Assembly: GCA_943846745.1 (NCBI GenBank)
Contig: OX044360.1
Span: forward strand, 2,790,001 to 2,854,000
Direction of reading: 5' to 3'
From: Opacimonas sp002292215
GTDB taxonomy: Bacteria > Pseudomonadota > Gammaproteobacteria > Enterobacterales > Alteromonadaceae
DNA length: 64,000 nt
Positions within the stretch are counted from its first letter, which is position 1; each line of letters starts with the position of its first letter. The translations under genes and the position numbers were made by a program. This document shows, piece after piece, positions 51,251 to 59,465 of this stretch. Under the pieces are notes generated by a model. That model saw nothing but the letters and a program-made list of their open reading frames with translations. It was not told the DNA's origin and searched no databases.

Positions 51251-51943
51251 ATGGATTTAGCTACGATAGTCGGCATGATTGGCGCGATTGGCTTTAATGT
51301 CATGGCGATGGTCCAAGGCGGCGACATTGGTATGTTTATCAACGTACCATCTATCTTAATTGTATTTTGTGGTTCATTGTTTGTGGTGTTGTCGCAGTTT
51401 TCATTGGGGCAGTTTTTGGGTGCAGGCAAAATTGCAGCTAAGGCGTTCATGTTTAAAATTGAAGCACCTGAAGCACTGATCCATAAAGTCGTTGAAATGG
51501 CTGATGCTGCTCGAAAAGGAGGTTTTTTGGCATTGGAAGAAGCGCAAATTGATAACCCTTTCATGCAAAAAGGGGTAGATATGCTGGTTGATGGGCATGA
51601 TGTTGAAGTGGTACGAGAAACTTTATCCAAAGATATTTCGATGACGACCCAGCGCCATGAATTCGGTGCGTCGATTTTTAAATCACTGGGCGATATTGCA
51701 CCAGCAATGGCGGTTGCATTATTAACTACCTTATATGGCGCATTTTTAGCGAATATCATCTGTTTGCCCATTTCGGCTAAATTAAATGTGCGCTCACAAG
51801 AAGAAAAAGTCAATCAGTCACTTGTGCTCGATGGGATTTTAGGGATTGCCGATGGACAAAATCCGCGGGTCATCGACGGGATATTAAAATCCTATTTAGC
51901 AGAATCTAAACGCGCCAATGAAGCAAAAGAAGCAGAAGAATAA
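51251..51943 (+). CDS. pomA: Sodium-type flagellar stator protein PomA, internally deleted (lacks TM3)
   Basis: PomA and PomB form the stator that couples ion flow to flagellar rotation. The 230-residue protein aligns well with Vibrio PomA at both ends: TM1 and TM2 in the first 50 residues, the cytoplasmic loop with E-M-A-D-A-A-R-K-G-G-F-L-A-L-E-E and D-G-H-D-V-E-V-V-R, TM4 with A-V-A-L-L-T-T-L-Y-G-A, and D-G-Q-N-P-R-V-I-D. At 151-153 the text runs I-A-P-A-M directly into A-V-A-L-L-T-T. The usual 26 residues between the two P-A-M copies, including the G-M-I-G-T-L-V-G helix (TM3), are absent. The frame is intact. Likely a non-functional or altered stator. One-base overlap with pomB. Confidence 0.9.
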   Translation: MDLATIVGMIGAIGFNVMAMVQGGDIGMFINVPSILIVFCGSLFVVLSQFSLGQFLGAGKIAAKAFMFKIEAPEALIHKVVEMADAARKGGFLALEEAQIDNPFMQKGVDMLVDGHDVEVVRETLSKDISMTTQRHEFGASIFKSLGDIAPAMAVALLTTLYGAFLANIICLPISAKLNVRSQEEKVNQSLVLDGILGIADGQNPRVIDGILKSYLAESKRANEAKEAEE

Positions 51944-52869
51944 TGGCTGACGAATGCCCTAAATGCCCACCAGAAGGACTGCCCCCGTGGATGGGGACAT
52001 TTGCTGATTTAATGTCTTTGTTAATGTGCTTTTTTGTTCTGTTATTGTCATTTTCTGAAATGGATGTACTGAAATTTAAGCAAATTGCAGGCTCAATGAA
52101 GTTTGCGTTTGGGGTACAAAGCAAGCTTGAAGTTAAAGATATTCCCAAAGGGACAAGTGTCATTGCTATGGAGTTCTCTCCGGGTAAGCCACAACCGACG
52201 CCAATAGAAACCATTCAACAAGTCACGACTGAAGTGACTCGCCAAGAACTTGAGTTTCAAGATGGTGAAAGTGCGCATGCTGGCGGTAAACAACGCCAGC
52301 AAGGTGAACAAAGTGGCGGGCAGGCAACGTCTACTTCAGTCAATATGGCATCAGCGTCGGATGCCTCTGATTCGGCAAATAAAGACAATATTGCTGAGCA
52401 GTTGAAGAAAATAGCTGAAAAAATGGAACAAGAGATCCGAGATGGCGCGATAGAACTAGAATCATTGGGACAACAGATTACTATCCGGATCCGTGAAAAT
52501 GGGTCATTTGCTGCGGGTTCGGCATTTTTACAGCCACAATTTGTACCTGTCGTGATCAAAATCGGCACAGCGCTATCGGATATCCCAGGTGAGATTGAAG
52601 TCTCTGGTCACAGTGATATTTCTAATATCGCAAATAAGTTGTATCGGTCTAACTGGGATTTATCTTCTCAACGTGCGGTGGCGGTCGGTGAACAACTGGT
52701 GCAAGCTCCTAATTTTGATGCTAGTCGCATGATTGTGGTGGGGATGTCGAATAATCGGTTGTTAACTGAAGAGCTCACAGCGCAAGCGCAAGCTCGTAAT
52801 CGCCGAGTTGAGATCATGATTAATCAGGGCAGACCTAAATACAGTGATCCCATCTCGGTGACGCAGTAG
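51943..52869 (+). CDS. pomB: Sodium-type flagellar stator protein PomB
   Basis: The 308-residue protein has a short cytoplasmic start with C-P-K-C-P-P, one membrane helix (about 19-38) with the ion-binding Asp22 in T-F-A-D-L-M-S-L-L-M, a linker of variable charge (100-160, Gln/Ser/Asp-rich), and a C-terminal OmpA-like peptidoglycan-binding domain with V-S-G-H-S-D and N-W-D-L-S-S-Q-R-A. No damage is visible. It shares one base with the end of pomA, so the two are co-translated. Confidence 0.95.
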   Translation: MADECPKCPPEGLPPWMGTFADLMSLLMCFFVLLLSFSEMDVLKFKQIAGSMKFAFGVQSKLEVKDIPKGTSVIAMEFSPGKPQPTPIETIQQVTTEVTRQELEFQDGESAHAGGKQRQQGEQSGGQATSTSVNMASASDASDSANKDNIAEQLKKIAEKMEQEIRDGAIELESLGQQITIRIRENGSFAAGSAFLQPQFVPVVIKIGTALSDIPGEIEVSGHSDISNIANKLYRSNWDLSSQRAVAVGEQLVQAPNFDASRMIVVGMSNNRLLTEELTAQAQARNRRVEIMINQGRPKYSDPISVTQ

Positions 52870-52879
52870 CGAGTAGCTG

Positions 52880-54136
52880 TTAGCGGAACGTCAACGCATC
52901 AGTATGCGCAGTTTTACCTAACACGAGCTGCACGGTAGAGATAGAGCGTTCTCTAAATCCGCCCTCACAATAGTTGAGGTAATATTGCCACATTCTAGAA
53001 AAACGTTCATCGTAGCCTTTTTCGCGCAGTGATTCGATGTTCTCAAAGAAACGGTCATGCCAATGCGAAAGTGTTTGTGCGTAATCTAAACCGATATCAT
53101 GTAGGTCGCGAATACTTAAATCGGTGTATTCTTTAATACAACGGTTAATCATATACTGTGACGGTAAAAACCCACCAGGGAAGATGTATTTTTGGATAAA
53201 ATCCACGCCACTGCTGTAACTTTCATAACGACGGTCATCAATGGTGATAGCTTGTAATACCATGATGCCTTCCGGTTTCAATAATGAAGTACACTTTTCA
53301 AAAAAGTTACGTAAATAGGATTTACCTACCGCTTCAATCATTTCGATGGAAACCAGTTTGTCGTATTCGCCTTCAAGCGTACGATAATCTTGCTTGAGAA
53401 GAGTGATTTTGTCAGTCAAGCCTTCACGGGAAACCCAGTCTTCAGCCCATGCATATTGCTCATCAGAAATAGTCGTTGTGGTAACACGACAGCCATAATG
53501 TTTAGCTGCATAAACTGCTAATCCACCCCAGCCGGTACCAATTTCCATTAAATGATCTGTGGGCTTGAGTTGCAACTTGTCACAAATCGCTTTGAGTTTG
53601 TGTTGTTGCGCCTCGGCTAAATTTGCTTCTGGATGCGGGTAAACAGCAGATGAGTACATCATGCTTTCATCTAAAAACTGCGTGTATAGTTGATTGCCTA
53701 AGTCATAATGCGCTTGGATGTTTTTGCGCGCTTGCTCAACCGAGTTACGATTTAAGAAATGTTGGATCTTGTTAAATGGATAAGTTAACCAACCAAAGCG
53801 TTTTTCCCATTTATCAAGTACAGGTAAGTTGCGAGCAAAAATACGGATCACGTTGGTTAGATTCGGTGATGTCCACAAACCATCCATAAAAGTTTCACCG
53901 CTGGCAACACTGCCACCAAATAGCAAATGGCGATAGGCTTTAGGATCAAGGATATTGACCTCTGCTTGAAGTTCACTATTAAGATCACCCATTTGTGCCA
54001 CCATCACGCCGTGTTCTTTTAGAGTCATACAGCCTTGTGGTAAATGGTTTAGAACACTTATAAAGGCGCGTTTACACCATTTATCCATGAGCGAAGCGTT
54101 TTCTGTTTTTATTATAGTTTGTTGTGCTTGAGACAT
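52880..54136 (-). CDS. cfa: Cyclopropane-fatty-acyl-phospholipid synthase
   Basis: A 418-residue SAM-dependent methyltransferase acting on unsaturated acyl chains of membrane phospholipids. The SAM motif is L-M-E-I-G-T-G-W-G-G-L-A. Family blocks are H-Y-D-L-G-N-Q-L-Y, S-A-V-Y, S-I-E-M-I-E-A-V-G and Y-I-F-P-G-G. In ChrR-type regulons this Cfa-like enzyme is usually the last gene of the run beginning with SnoaL/SDR; that suggests a role in lipid protection or furan-type fatty-acid formation, not necessarily classical cyclopropanation. AGGA precedes the start; it lies three bases after the DUF1365 gene. Confidence 0.93.
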   Translation of the reverse strand: MSQAQQTIIKTENASLMDKWCKRAFISVLNHLPQGCMTLKEHGVMVAQMGDLNSELQAEVNILDPKAYRHLLFGGSVASGETFMDGLWTSPNLTNVIRIFARNLPVLDKWEKRFGWLTYPFNKIQHFLNRNSVEQARKNIQAHYDLGNQLYTQFLDESMMYSSAVYPHPEANLAEAQQHKLKAICDKLQLKPTDHLMEIGTGWGGLAVYAAKHYGCRVTTTTISDEQYAWAEDWVSREGLTDKITLLKQDYRTLEGEYDKLVSIEMIEAVGKSYLRNFFEKCTSLLKPEGIMVLQAITIDDRRYESYSSGVDFIQKYIFPGGFLPSQYMINRCIKEYTDLSIRDLHDIGLDYAQTLSHWHDRFFENIESLREKGYDERFSRMWQYYLNYCEGGFRERSISTVQLVLGKTAHTDALTFR

Positions 54137-54139
54137 TGC

Positions 54140-54907
54140 TCATTCCTCAGGTTTTTTAGTGGCGGGTTTTGCATAGCCATAAAATGGTGTGCGTTTGATA
54201 AATAACTTCAACGCTTGCCAATAAATCCCGCCGACAGTTTTTAACGTCATACTAGGTATACGCTTTTTCGCTGTAGAAAGATTAGTTGTAGTGAGTTCTT
54301 GGCGGTGTAAATCAATACTCGCCACCATGTGTTTGATTTGTTTGTAGCACGAGAGTGTCAGCGTCAGGTGTTCACTCGGTTGTGAAATGCGCCATTTGTA
54401 TTGCATATCCATTGGATTAAACGGACTGACATGAAATGCTTTTGGGGTATCATCTTGTTCGCTTAAATCCACTAAATAATAATGGCGTTCATGCCACGGC
54501 GTATTACTGACTTCAGCGAGCATAAAGGTGAACTGCTTAGAAAGGGGATCTTGGACATAATAAAAATTCACAGGGCTAAAGTATAAATTGAGCATCCGTG
54601 TTTGCCCTAGAAAATACACATCCCCAATAATTGGGGTCGTAACCGATTTTAGTAATGTATCGCGTAGGGCATTCATTTTTGCTAAGATTTCTTGCTCCAA
54701 GGGCAAACCTTGTTGATTAAGATAATCACTACGACGAAACTCTAAAAAGCCTTTTTGATCAACATTAAATCCGTCAAGTTGAGCTAACTCTGGCAGTTCT
54801 TTTAGTTTGATCCAAAACAAATAAATATCATATCGAAATTCATGGACCGTGGGTGTAAAACGTTTGTGGTAGACATTTCCTTGATAGATTGCACTGCTTA
54901 AACTCAC
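54140..54907 (-). CDS. DUF1365 family protein
   Basis: A 255-residue protein with the DUF1365 pattern: an early Y-Q-G-N-V-Y-H-K-R-F and H-E-F-R-Y-D-I-Y-L-F-W, then L-N-L-Y-F-S-P-V-N-F-Y-Y and A-E-V-S-N-T-P-W-H-E-R-H-Y-Y. The GTG start at 54907 overlaps the amine oxidase stop (GTGA) with GGAG upstream; a longer in-frame start at 54931 is less likely. DUF1365 almost always sits between an FAD amine oxidase and a Cfa-type methyltransferase, and its biochemical activity is not settled. Confidence 0.9.
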   Translation of the reverse strand: MSLSSAIYQGNVYHKRFTPTVHEFRYDIYLFWIKLKELPELAQLDGFNVDQKGFLEFRRSDYLNQQGLPLEQEILAKMNALRDTLLKSVTTPIIGDVYFLGQTRMLNLYFSPVNFYYVQDPLSKQFTFMLAEVSNTPWHERHYYLVDLSEQDDTPKAFHVSPFNPMDMQYKWRISQPSEHLTLTLSCYKQIKHMVASIDLHRQELTTTNLSTAKKRIPSMTLKTVGGIYWQALKLFIKRTPFYGYAKPATKKPEE

Positions 54908-56199
54908 AAAGTGGCTCCAAAACGTGCGCACACATCCAAGGCACTGCGCACACCATCTTCATGGAAGCCGTTATACCAATAGGCACCACAAAAATGCAGA
55001 TTGTTAATGCCGCACATAGTAGAGCGCTGACCCTGAGCATTAACCATTGAGGGGCTAAATTGTGGATGGGCGTATTGATAACGACCTAATATTTTCTCTG
55101 GATCGATTTCCGCGGTGTTATTTAAGGTGACACAGAAGGTGTGTTCGGTTTGCAGACTTTGCAATATGTTCATGTTGTACGTGACAGTGGCAGGTTGCAG
55201 GGTTTCATTTTCATCCCCTTTTATCAGATAGTTCCAGCTCGCCCAAGCGAGTTCGCGTTGTGGTAAAATGTTCGTGTCAGTGTGCAATACCACGTCATTC
55301 ATGGCGTATTTAATATTGCTCAGTACCGCTTGCTGCTGGGATGTAGGTGTCGCTAGCATGGCTAAAGCTTGGTCAGAATGACACGCAAAAATAACCTCAT
55401 CAAACTCTTCAGTTAAGACTGTGGTTTCACTGACTTGCTCATCACGGTAATGCACAGTGTGACCCGTGGCGCTGGTTACTGATGACGTGACTTTAACGAC
55501 TGGAGAGTTAAGCTTAATGCTGTCAGCAAATTCACGTGTTAACGGTGCGATGTATTCTCTCGAACCACCCATAATGGTATACCACTGCGGTCTATCAGTG
55601 ATATTAAGTAAACCGTGATTATTAAAAAACTGTAAGAAAAACGTCAACGGAAAGGCTTTTGAGTCTTCAATCGACATCGACCAAATTGCGGCGCACATAG
55701 GCAAAATGTAGTTTTGGCTAAAGTCATCACTGAGGTTGTGGTGGTGAATATAATCAAATAACGTGATCCCTGTTGCTGCATGTTGCTGGGCATCATCGGA
55801 TTTACATAATTTATTAAACTTCAATATGTCTCGCACGATGCGCCAAAAACGCGGGCGGAAGAAATTTCGACGCTGAGCAAATAATGAATTCAGCGTATTG
55901 CCATTATATTCTAAATTAGCTTGTCGGTTTTTGACACTAAAGCTCATTTCTGAGGGCTGGGCATTCACCCCAATCTGGCTCATTAATTTATTAAAATTGG
56001 GATACGTCCAATCGTTAAACACGATAAAGCCTGTATCAATGGCATAATGTACATCATTGACGACCACATCTTTAGTTGCGGTGTGACCACCGATATAATC
56101 GTTAGCTTCAAATACGGTAATGTCATGCTCTTTATTCAGCATATAGCCACAGGTTAGTCCGGAAATACCTGTACCAATAATTGCTATTTTCTTTTTCAT
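54904..56199 (-). CDS. FAD-dependent amine oxidase/desaturase-like protein
   Basis: A 431-residue flavoprotein with the N-terminal Rossmann motif I-G-T-G-I-S-G-L (G at 9, 11, 14) and F-E-A-N-D-Y-I-G-G-H, then a long substrate domain and C-terminal N-L-H-F-C-G-A-Y-W-Y-N-G-F-H-E-D-G-V-R-S-A. It resembles the NAD(P)-binding oxidoreductases found beside DUF1365 and cfa. It overlaps the SDR gene and DUF1365 by four bases each, so the proteins are probably made in fixed proportion. Likely acts on a membrane acyl chain, by inference from its neighbours. Confidence 0.9.
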   Translation of the reverse strand: MKKKIAIIGTGISGLTCGYMLNKEHDITVFEANDYIGGHTATKDVVVNDVHYAIDTGFIVFNDWTYPNFNKLMSQIGVNAQPSEMSFSVKNRQANLEYNGNTLNSLFAQRRNFFRPRFWRIVRDILKFNKLCKSDDAQQHAATGITLFDYIHHHNLSDDFSQNYILPMCAAIWSMSIEDSKAFPLTFFLQFFNNHGLLNITDRPQWYTIMGGSREYIAPLTREFADSIKLNSPVVKVTSSVTSATGHTVHYRDEQVSETTVLTEEFDEVIFACHSDQALAMLATPTSQQQAVLSNIKYAMNDVVLHTDTNILPQRELAWASWNYLIKGDENETLQPATVTYNMNILQSLQTEHTFCVTLNNTAEIDPEKILGRYQYAHPQFSPSMVNAQGQRSTMCGINNLHFCGAYWYNGFHEDGVRSALDVCARFGATL

Positions 56200-56960
56200 T
56201 TCACACTCTTATTATTATTGTTACGCTGATTCGTGTCACTTCGCTTTGGCTGGCGCATACGCAAACTTAAGCGATGTTGGATAAATTCGGGTAGGGCATG
56301 TAAACCGCGTAAGATCATACTAAATCGCGTCGGAAAGTAAATACTCGCTTTATTAGTTTTAATCCCCGCCACAATATCTCGGGCAGCTTCTTCCACTGAA
56401 ATACTCATCGGCATAGGGAAATCATTTTTATCGGTTAATGGGGTGATGACAAATCCAGGTGAAATAGTCTGCACGCGCACGCCTTTCTCTGCATAGTCAA
56501 CGGCGCAGCTTTTAGCTATATAATGTAATGCGGCTTTACTCGCACCGTAGGCTTGGCTGCGGGGAAATGGTAACAAGCGCGCTAAACTATCAACAAACAC
56601 CAGTTTGTTACCGGATTGCAAGTTAGGCGACAAGGCTTTGATTACATTGATCACACCAAATACATTAGCCGCAAAGACACGTTCAAACATAGCCGGTTCA
56701 ATGTCATCAATATCGACATATTCACACGTGCCTGCGTTGAGTAGGGCAATGTCACATTGAACGTTAGCTAATGCTGCTTGGGTTTGCGCTAAGTCGGTGA
56801 CATCAAACTGACAGGTTGATATGTTGGGCTGCTGGGCTAAGACTGCGAGCTTGTCTGCATTTCTGCCACAAGCAATAACACTGTAGCCGAGTTGTGCGGC
56901 GAGTAACGCGACTGCTTCACCAATACCGGAGGTCGCGCCTGTGATGAGTAGACGTTTCAT
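56196..56960 (-). CDS. Short-chain dehydrogenase/reductase
   Basis: A 254-residue classical SDR: cofactor motif T-G-A-T-S-G-I-G (about 7-14), N-A-G and catalytic Y-G-A-S-K (Tyr and Lys) following the Ser in F-V-D-S-L-A-R. The C-terminus is unusually basic and Asn-rich (R-M-R-Q-P-K-R-S-D-T-N-Q-R-N-N-N-N). It is the second gene of the five-gene minus-strand operon, with ATGA-type overlaps on both sides. Confidence 0.92.
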   Translation of the reverse strand: MKRLLITGATSGIGEAVALLAAQLGYSVIACGRNADKLAVLAQQPNISTCQFDVTDLAQTQAALANVQCDIALLNAGTCEYVDIDDIEPAMFERVFAANVFGVINVIKALSPNLQSGNKLVFVDSLARLLPFPRSQAYGASKAALHYIAKSCAVDYAEKGVRVQTISPGFVITPLTDKNDFPMPMSISVEEAARDIVAGIKTNKASIYFPTRFSMILRGLHALPEFIQHRLSLRMRQPKRSDTNQRNNNNKSVK

Positions 56961-57400
56961 GCGCGCATGCCTGCTTTAATTTTATTAATGATAAATTTTA
57001 GAATGGGAACTTGCTCGTATACCATTTGCCCAAGATCATAATAATCTTGATGGAAAAATATGGCGTCGTCACGGACTTTCAATAAGGTAATGCCATCAAC
57101 ATGGATGGTTTCTCCGCCATTCAAGCGCGGGGTTGCAAAGGACATGGTCCATGTGACGGTATAGGATTGATGCTGTACAAGCGGTTGCAATTCATGTGCT
57201 GCGATATGATGAATGGCAAACTCACAGTGTTTGGCGTTAACGAGTAAATTTTTAAAATAAGCGGTGAGTTGTCCAAGGCCGTGATGGGTACCTACCGGGT
57301 CAATCAAGGTAATATCGTCAGCGTAGATCTTAGTAAGTTGCGCAATATCGGCGACAGCTAGCGTTTGATAAAATGAGGCAAAACGGTCTATTACAGTCAT
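56957..57400 (-). CDS. SnoaL-like/NTF2-fold protein
   Basis: A 147-residue small alpha+beta protein of the nuclear-transport-factor-2 (SnoaL) fold: an N-terminal helix with D-R-F-A-S-F-Y-Q-T-L, then I-Y-A-D-D-I-T-L-I-D-P-V-G-T-H-H-G, and a final V-D-G-I-T-L-L-K-V-R-D and F-H-Q-D-Y-Y-D. It opens the operon and lies behind a promoter resembling ChrR-sigma sites. No enzymatic activity can be assigned from sequence. Confidence 0.88.
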   Translation of the reverse strand: MTVIDRFASFYQTLAVADIAQLTKIYADDITLIDPVGTHHGLGQLTAYFKNLLVNAKHCEFAIHHIAAHELQPLVQHQSYTVTWTMSFATPRLNGGETIHVDGITLLKVRDDAIFFHQDYYDLGQMVYEQVPILKFIINKIKAGMRA

Positions 57401-57431
57401 AAATGCTTATTTAATTAAATCATGTATATGG

Positions 57432-57458
57432 TTACACATTCGTATAATAGATGGATCA
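57432..57458 (-). promoter_or_regulatory. ChrR-regulated ECF sigma promoter of the lipid operon
   Basis: On the minus strand TGATCC (57453-57458), exactly 18 bases, then TAA (57432-57434). This fits my recollection of the R. sphaeroides sigma-E (ChrR partner) consensus, TGATCC-N18/19-TA. It lies about 33 bases before the SnoaL-like gene. Confidence 0.7.
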
Positions 57459-57553
57459 CCGTGTAATTACTCGCCTTTTATTTAAATATTTTTTAATCCT
57501 TTGTCATACATTGTGCGTAAAGAAGAGTGTGTAATATTAATAAGGCATTAATT

Positions 57554-58123
57554 GTGGTTACGTTACCTTTATTCCCATTATCAGCGCATGTTCTTCCAGG
57601 TGGTAGAATGTCGTTACGTATTTTTGAACCTCGTTATACTAGAATGGTAAAAGAAGCCTGCGCTTCGGATTCTGGTTTTGTTATTTGTATGCTTAATGCG
57701 AAAGGTGACAAAACAACCAATGAGGATATCCATCCAATTGGAACTTATGTCAATGTTGTCGATTTCAATTTGCTAGAGGACGGATTGTTAGGGATTACCG
57801 TTGAAGGTATAAAATGTGTATCGATTGCTAACATTCGTAGTGAAAAAGATAATCTGCGCATTGCTGATTGTGAGGTGATTACTCCGTGGGAGTTTAACTT
57901 ACAAAAAGATGCGCTACATCCTATGGATATAAAGCTTAAAGAGATTTTTGATAAGTATCCAGAGGTCAATTCGTTATACCAAGAAACCAAGTTTGATGAT
58001 CCAATTTGGGTGATCAATCGCTGGCTCGAATTGCTACCGGTAGACGCTGCGCAAAAGCAACAATTTTTAGCCGATAATGACTGCTCAGAGGTTGTACAAT
58101 ACTTAACAAAACTGGTAGAGTAA
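57554..58123 (+). CDS. LON N-terminal (substrate-binding) domain protein
   Basis: A 189-residue stand-alone LON-substrate-binding (LAN/PUA-like) domain without ATPase or protease parts. Signature L-P-L-F-P-L-S-A-H-V-L-P-G-G-R-M at the start and L-R-I-F-E-P-R-Y-T-R-M. The start is GTG at 57554 with AAGG eight bases before it; an in-frame GTG at 57527 has no suitable ribosome site. It lies between the lipid operon and the ECF sigma gene on the latter's strand. Similar proteins occur in ChrR-type loci, but a role is not established. Confidence 0.85.
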   Translation: MVTLPLFPLSAHVLPGGRMSLRIFEPRYTRMVKEACASDSGFVICMLNAKGDKTTNEDIHPIGTYVNVVDFNLLEDGLLGITVEGIKCVSIANIRSEKDNLRIADCEVITPWEFNLQKDALHPMDIKLKEIFDKYPEVNSLYQETKFDDPIWVINRWLELLPVDAAQKQQFLADNDCSEVVQYLTKLVE

Positions 58124-58127
58124 TTTA

Positions 58128-58165
58128 TGATCCTTAATTGATCCACCGCGTATAAATATAAAATA
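58128..58165 (+). promoter_or_regulatory. Two candidate ECF sigma boxes before the ECF sigma gene
   Basis: TGATCC occurs at 58128-58133 and again at 58139-58144. Taking the second, TA follows after 19 bases (58164-58165); from the first, TA follows after 17 bases (58151-58152). One of them is likely the self-regulated promoter of the sigma/anti-sigma pair. Confidence 0.6.
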
Positions 58166-58182
58166 TGTAGAAAGGTGGATGT

Positions 58183-58797
58183 ATGCTCGTTGGAATTTCC
58201 TTGGAAAATAAATTACAAAATACCGGCAAGCCTAAGGACTGTGCAGATGAAATGTCACAGGCCTTACTTGAAGTTGCATCACAACGGTGCCAACGTTCTT
58301 ACTCTAAAATATTCGGTTATTTTGCACCACGCTTACGTTCTTACGCATTAAAACAAATGGGAAATGAAGCGTTGGCAATGGAAATGGTCCAAGATACCAT
58401 GACCAACGTGTGGCAAAAAGCGCATCTCTTTAATGCCGAAAAAGGCTCCCCATCAACGTGGATATTTACGATTGCTCGTAACATTCGCTTTGATATGCTC
58501 CGCAAATTAAAAAATCGTAAAGAAGATATTTGTTCTGATGATCTATGGCCCGTTTTGTGTGAACAAACGCCGGATCAGAATGAAGTATCGCTTGAAGAAC
58601 AAGTCACCTTAGAACAAGTTAACCAGTTGTTTAATAATCTTCCAGAAAAACAACGCGCCGTGATTGAAGCCATTTATGTTGATGGTAAGTCGCAGCAAGA
58701 AGTCGCTGATGAATTAGCCATTCCCTTAGGAACCGTCAAAAGCAGAACTCGATTAGCATTGCAGCGTTTAAAGGACATGTTAGAAGATCATGATTAA
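58183..58797 (+). CDS. ECF sigma factor, ChrR partner (singlet-oxygen type)
   Basis: A 204-residue group 4 sigma factor. Region 2 includes I-F-G-Y-F-A-P-R-L-R-S-Y, M-V-Q-D-T-M-T-N-V-W-Q-K and S-T-W-I-F-T-I-A-R-N-I-R-F-D; region 4 is L-P-E-K-Q-R-A-V-I-E-A-I-Y-V-D-G-K-S-Q-Q-E-V-A. It belongs to the ECF11-type group that pairs with ChrR. AAAGGTGG precedes the start. The end overlaps chrR by eight bases. This is distinct from RpoE at 23.3 kb; the two should not be given the same name. Confidence 0.92.
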   Translation: MLVGISLENKLQNTGKPKDCADEMSQALLEVASQRCQRSYSKIFGYFAPRLRSYALKQMGNEALAMEMVQDTMTNVWQKAHLFNAEKGSPSTWIFTIARNIRFDMLRKLKNRKEDICSDDLWPVLCEQTPDQNEVSLEEQVTLEQVNQLFNNLPEKQRAVIEAIYVDGKSQQEVADELAIPLGTVKSRTRLALQRLKDMLEDHD

Positions 58798-59452
58798 TTA
58801 TCACCCTACCGATAAACAATTGCAGCAATTTGCAGAAGGTAATATTTCTCCTGCGTTAGCATTAGTTATTTCAGCTCATTGCGATGTATGCAGCCAATGC
58901 CAAGAAAAAGTAGACGATATTAATATCGAGTTATCTTCTGTGATTGAAAATGTACGCGCTCATGACTTCAAAGATCCTGCATTTGAAAAAATGCTCGCTG
59001 ATATAATGCATCTGCCTGTTATTGACACGAAACCTGTGGTTGCTCCTAGAATCGAACTTGATGGTCGGTTTTTTGATGTCCCACGTCCATTACAACGGTT
59101 TGTGAAAAACACAGGAAATTGGTCACGTTTACTGGGCAAAGTATGGCAAGCACCAGTAGATTTAGGCGATGCCGGCATGGCGAACTTTATCTATATGGAA
59201 AAAGGTGGTCGTGTACCAGAACATACGCACAAAGGAACGGAGTTAACACTGGTTGTCGATGGTGAGTTTTCGGATGGCTTAGCTGATTATGATTCGGGAG
59301 ACTTTATCATCATGGATAATGAGCACATTCATTCGCCTCATTCAAATGCCGTAGAAGGATGTTTAGTCTTTTCGATTGTAGATAAGCCATTGCATTTTAC
59401 GTCGGGTATCGCTCGATTACTGAATCCATTTAGCCATTTGTTCTTTAAATAA
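58790..59452 (+). CDS. chrR: Zinc-binding anti-sigma factor ChrR with C-terminal cupin domain
   Basis: The 220-residue protein has the two-domain ChrR layout. The N-terminal anti-sigma domain carries H5, H30, C34 and C37 (H-C-D-V-C-S-Q-C), matching the zinc ligands of R. sphaeroides ChrR. The cupin-like C-terminal domain has H145, H147, E151 and H181 (P-E-H-T-H-K-G-T-E ... E-H-I-H-S-P). In the known system singlet oxygen or peroxides make this protein release its sigma factor. It overlaps the sigma gene and is followed by a terminator. Confidence 0.93.
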   Translation: MINYHPTDKQLQQFAEGNISPALALVISAHCDVCSQCQEKVDDINIELSSVIENVRAHDFKDPAFEKMLADIMHLPVIDTKPVVAPRIELDGRFFDVPRPLQRFVKNTGNWSRLLGKVWQAPVDLGDAGMANFIYMEKGGRVPEHTHKGTELTLVVDGEFSDGLADYDSGDFIIMDNEHIHSPHSNAVEGCLVFSIVDKPLHFTSGIARLLNPFSHLFFK

Positions 59453-59465
59453 ACGTTAAATACAG

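Noticed and set aside
51690..51943. pomA shortened by a frameshift or premature stop
   Set aside because: The frame runs unbroken through TM4 to the conserved C-terminus, and the missing helix is not encoded in another frame nearby; only an in-frame deletion fits.
58790..59452. Treating the ECF/ChrR pair as a second rpoE/rseA
   Set aside because: The anti-sigma is a soluble zinc-cupin protein and not a membrane RseA; the true RpoE system is at 23-26 kb.
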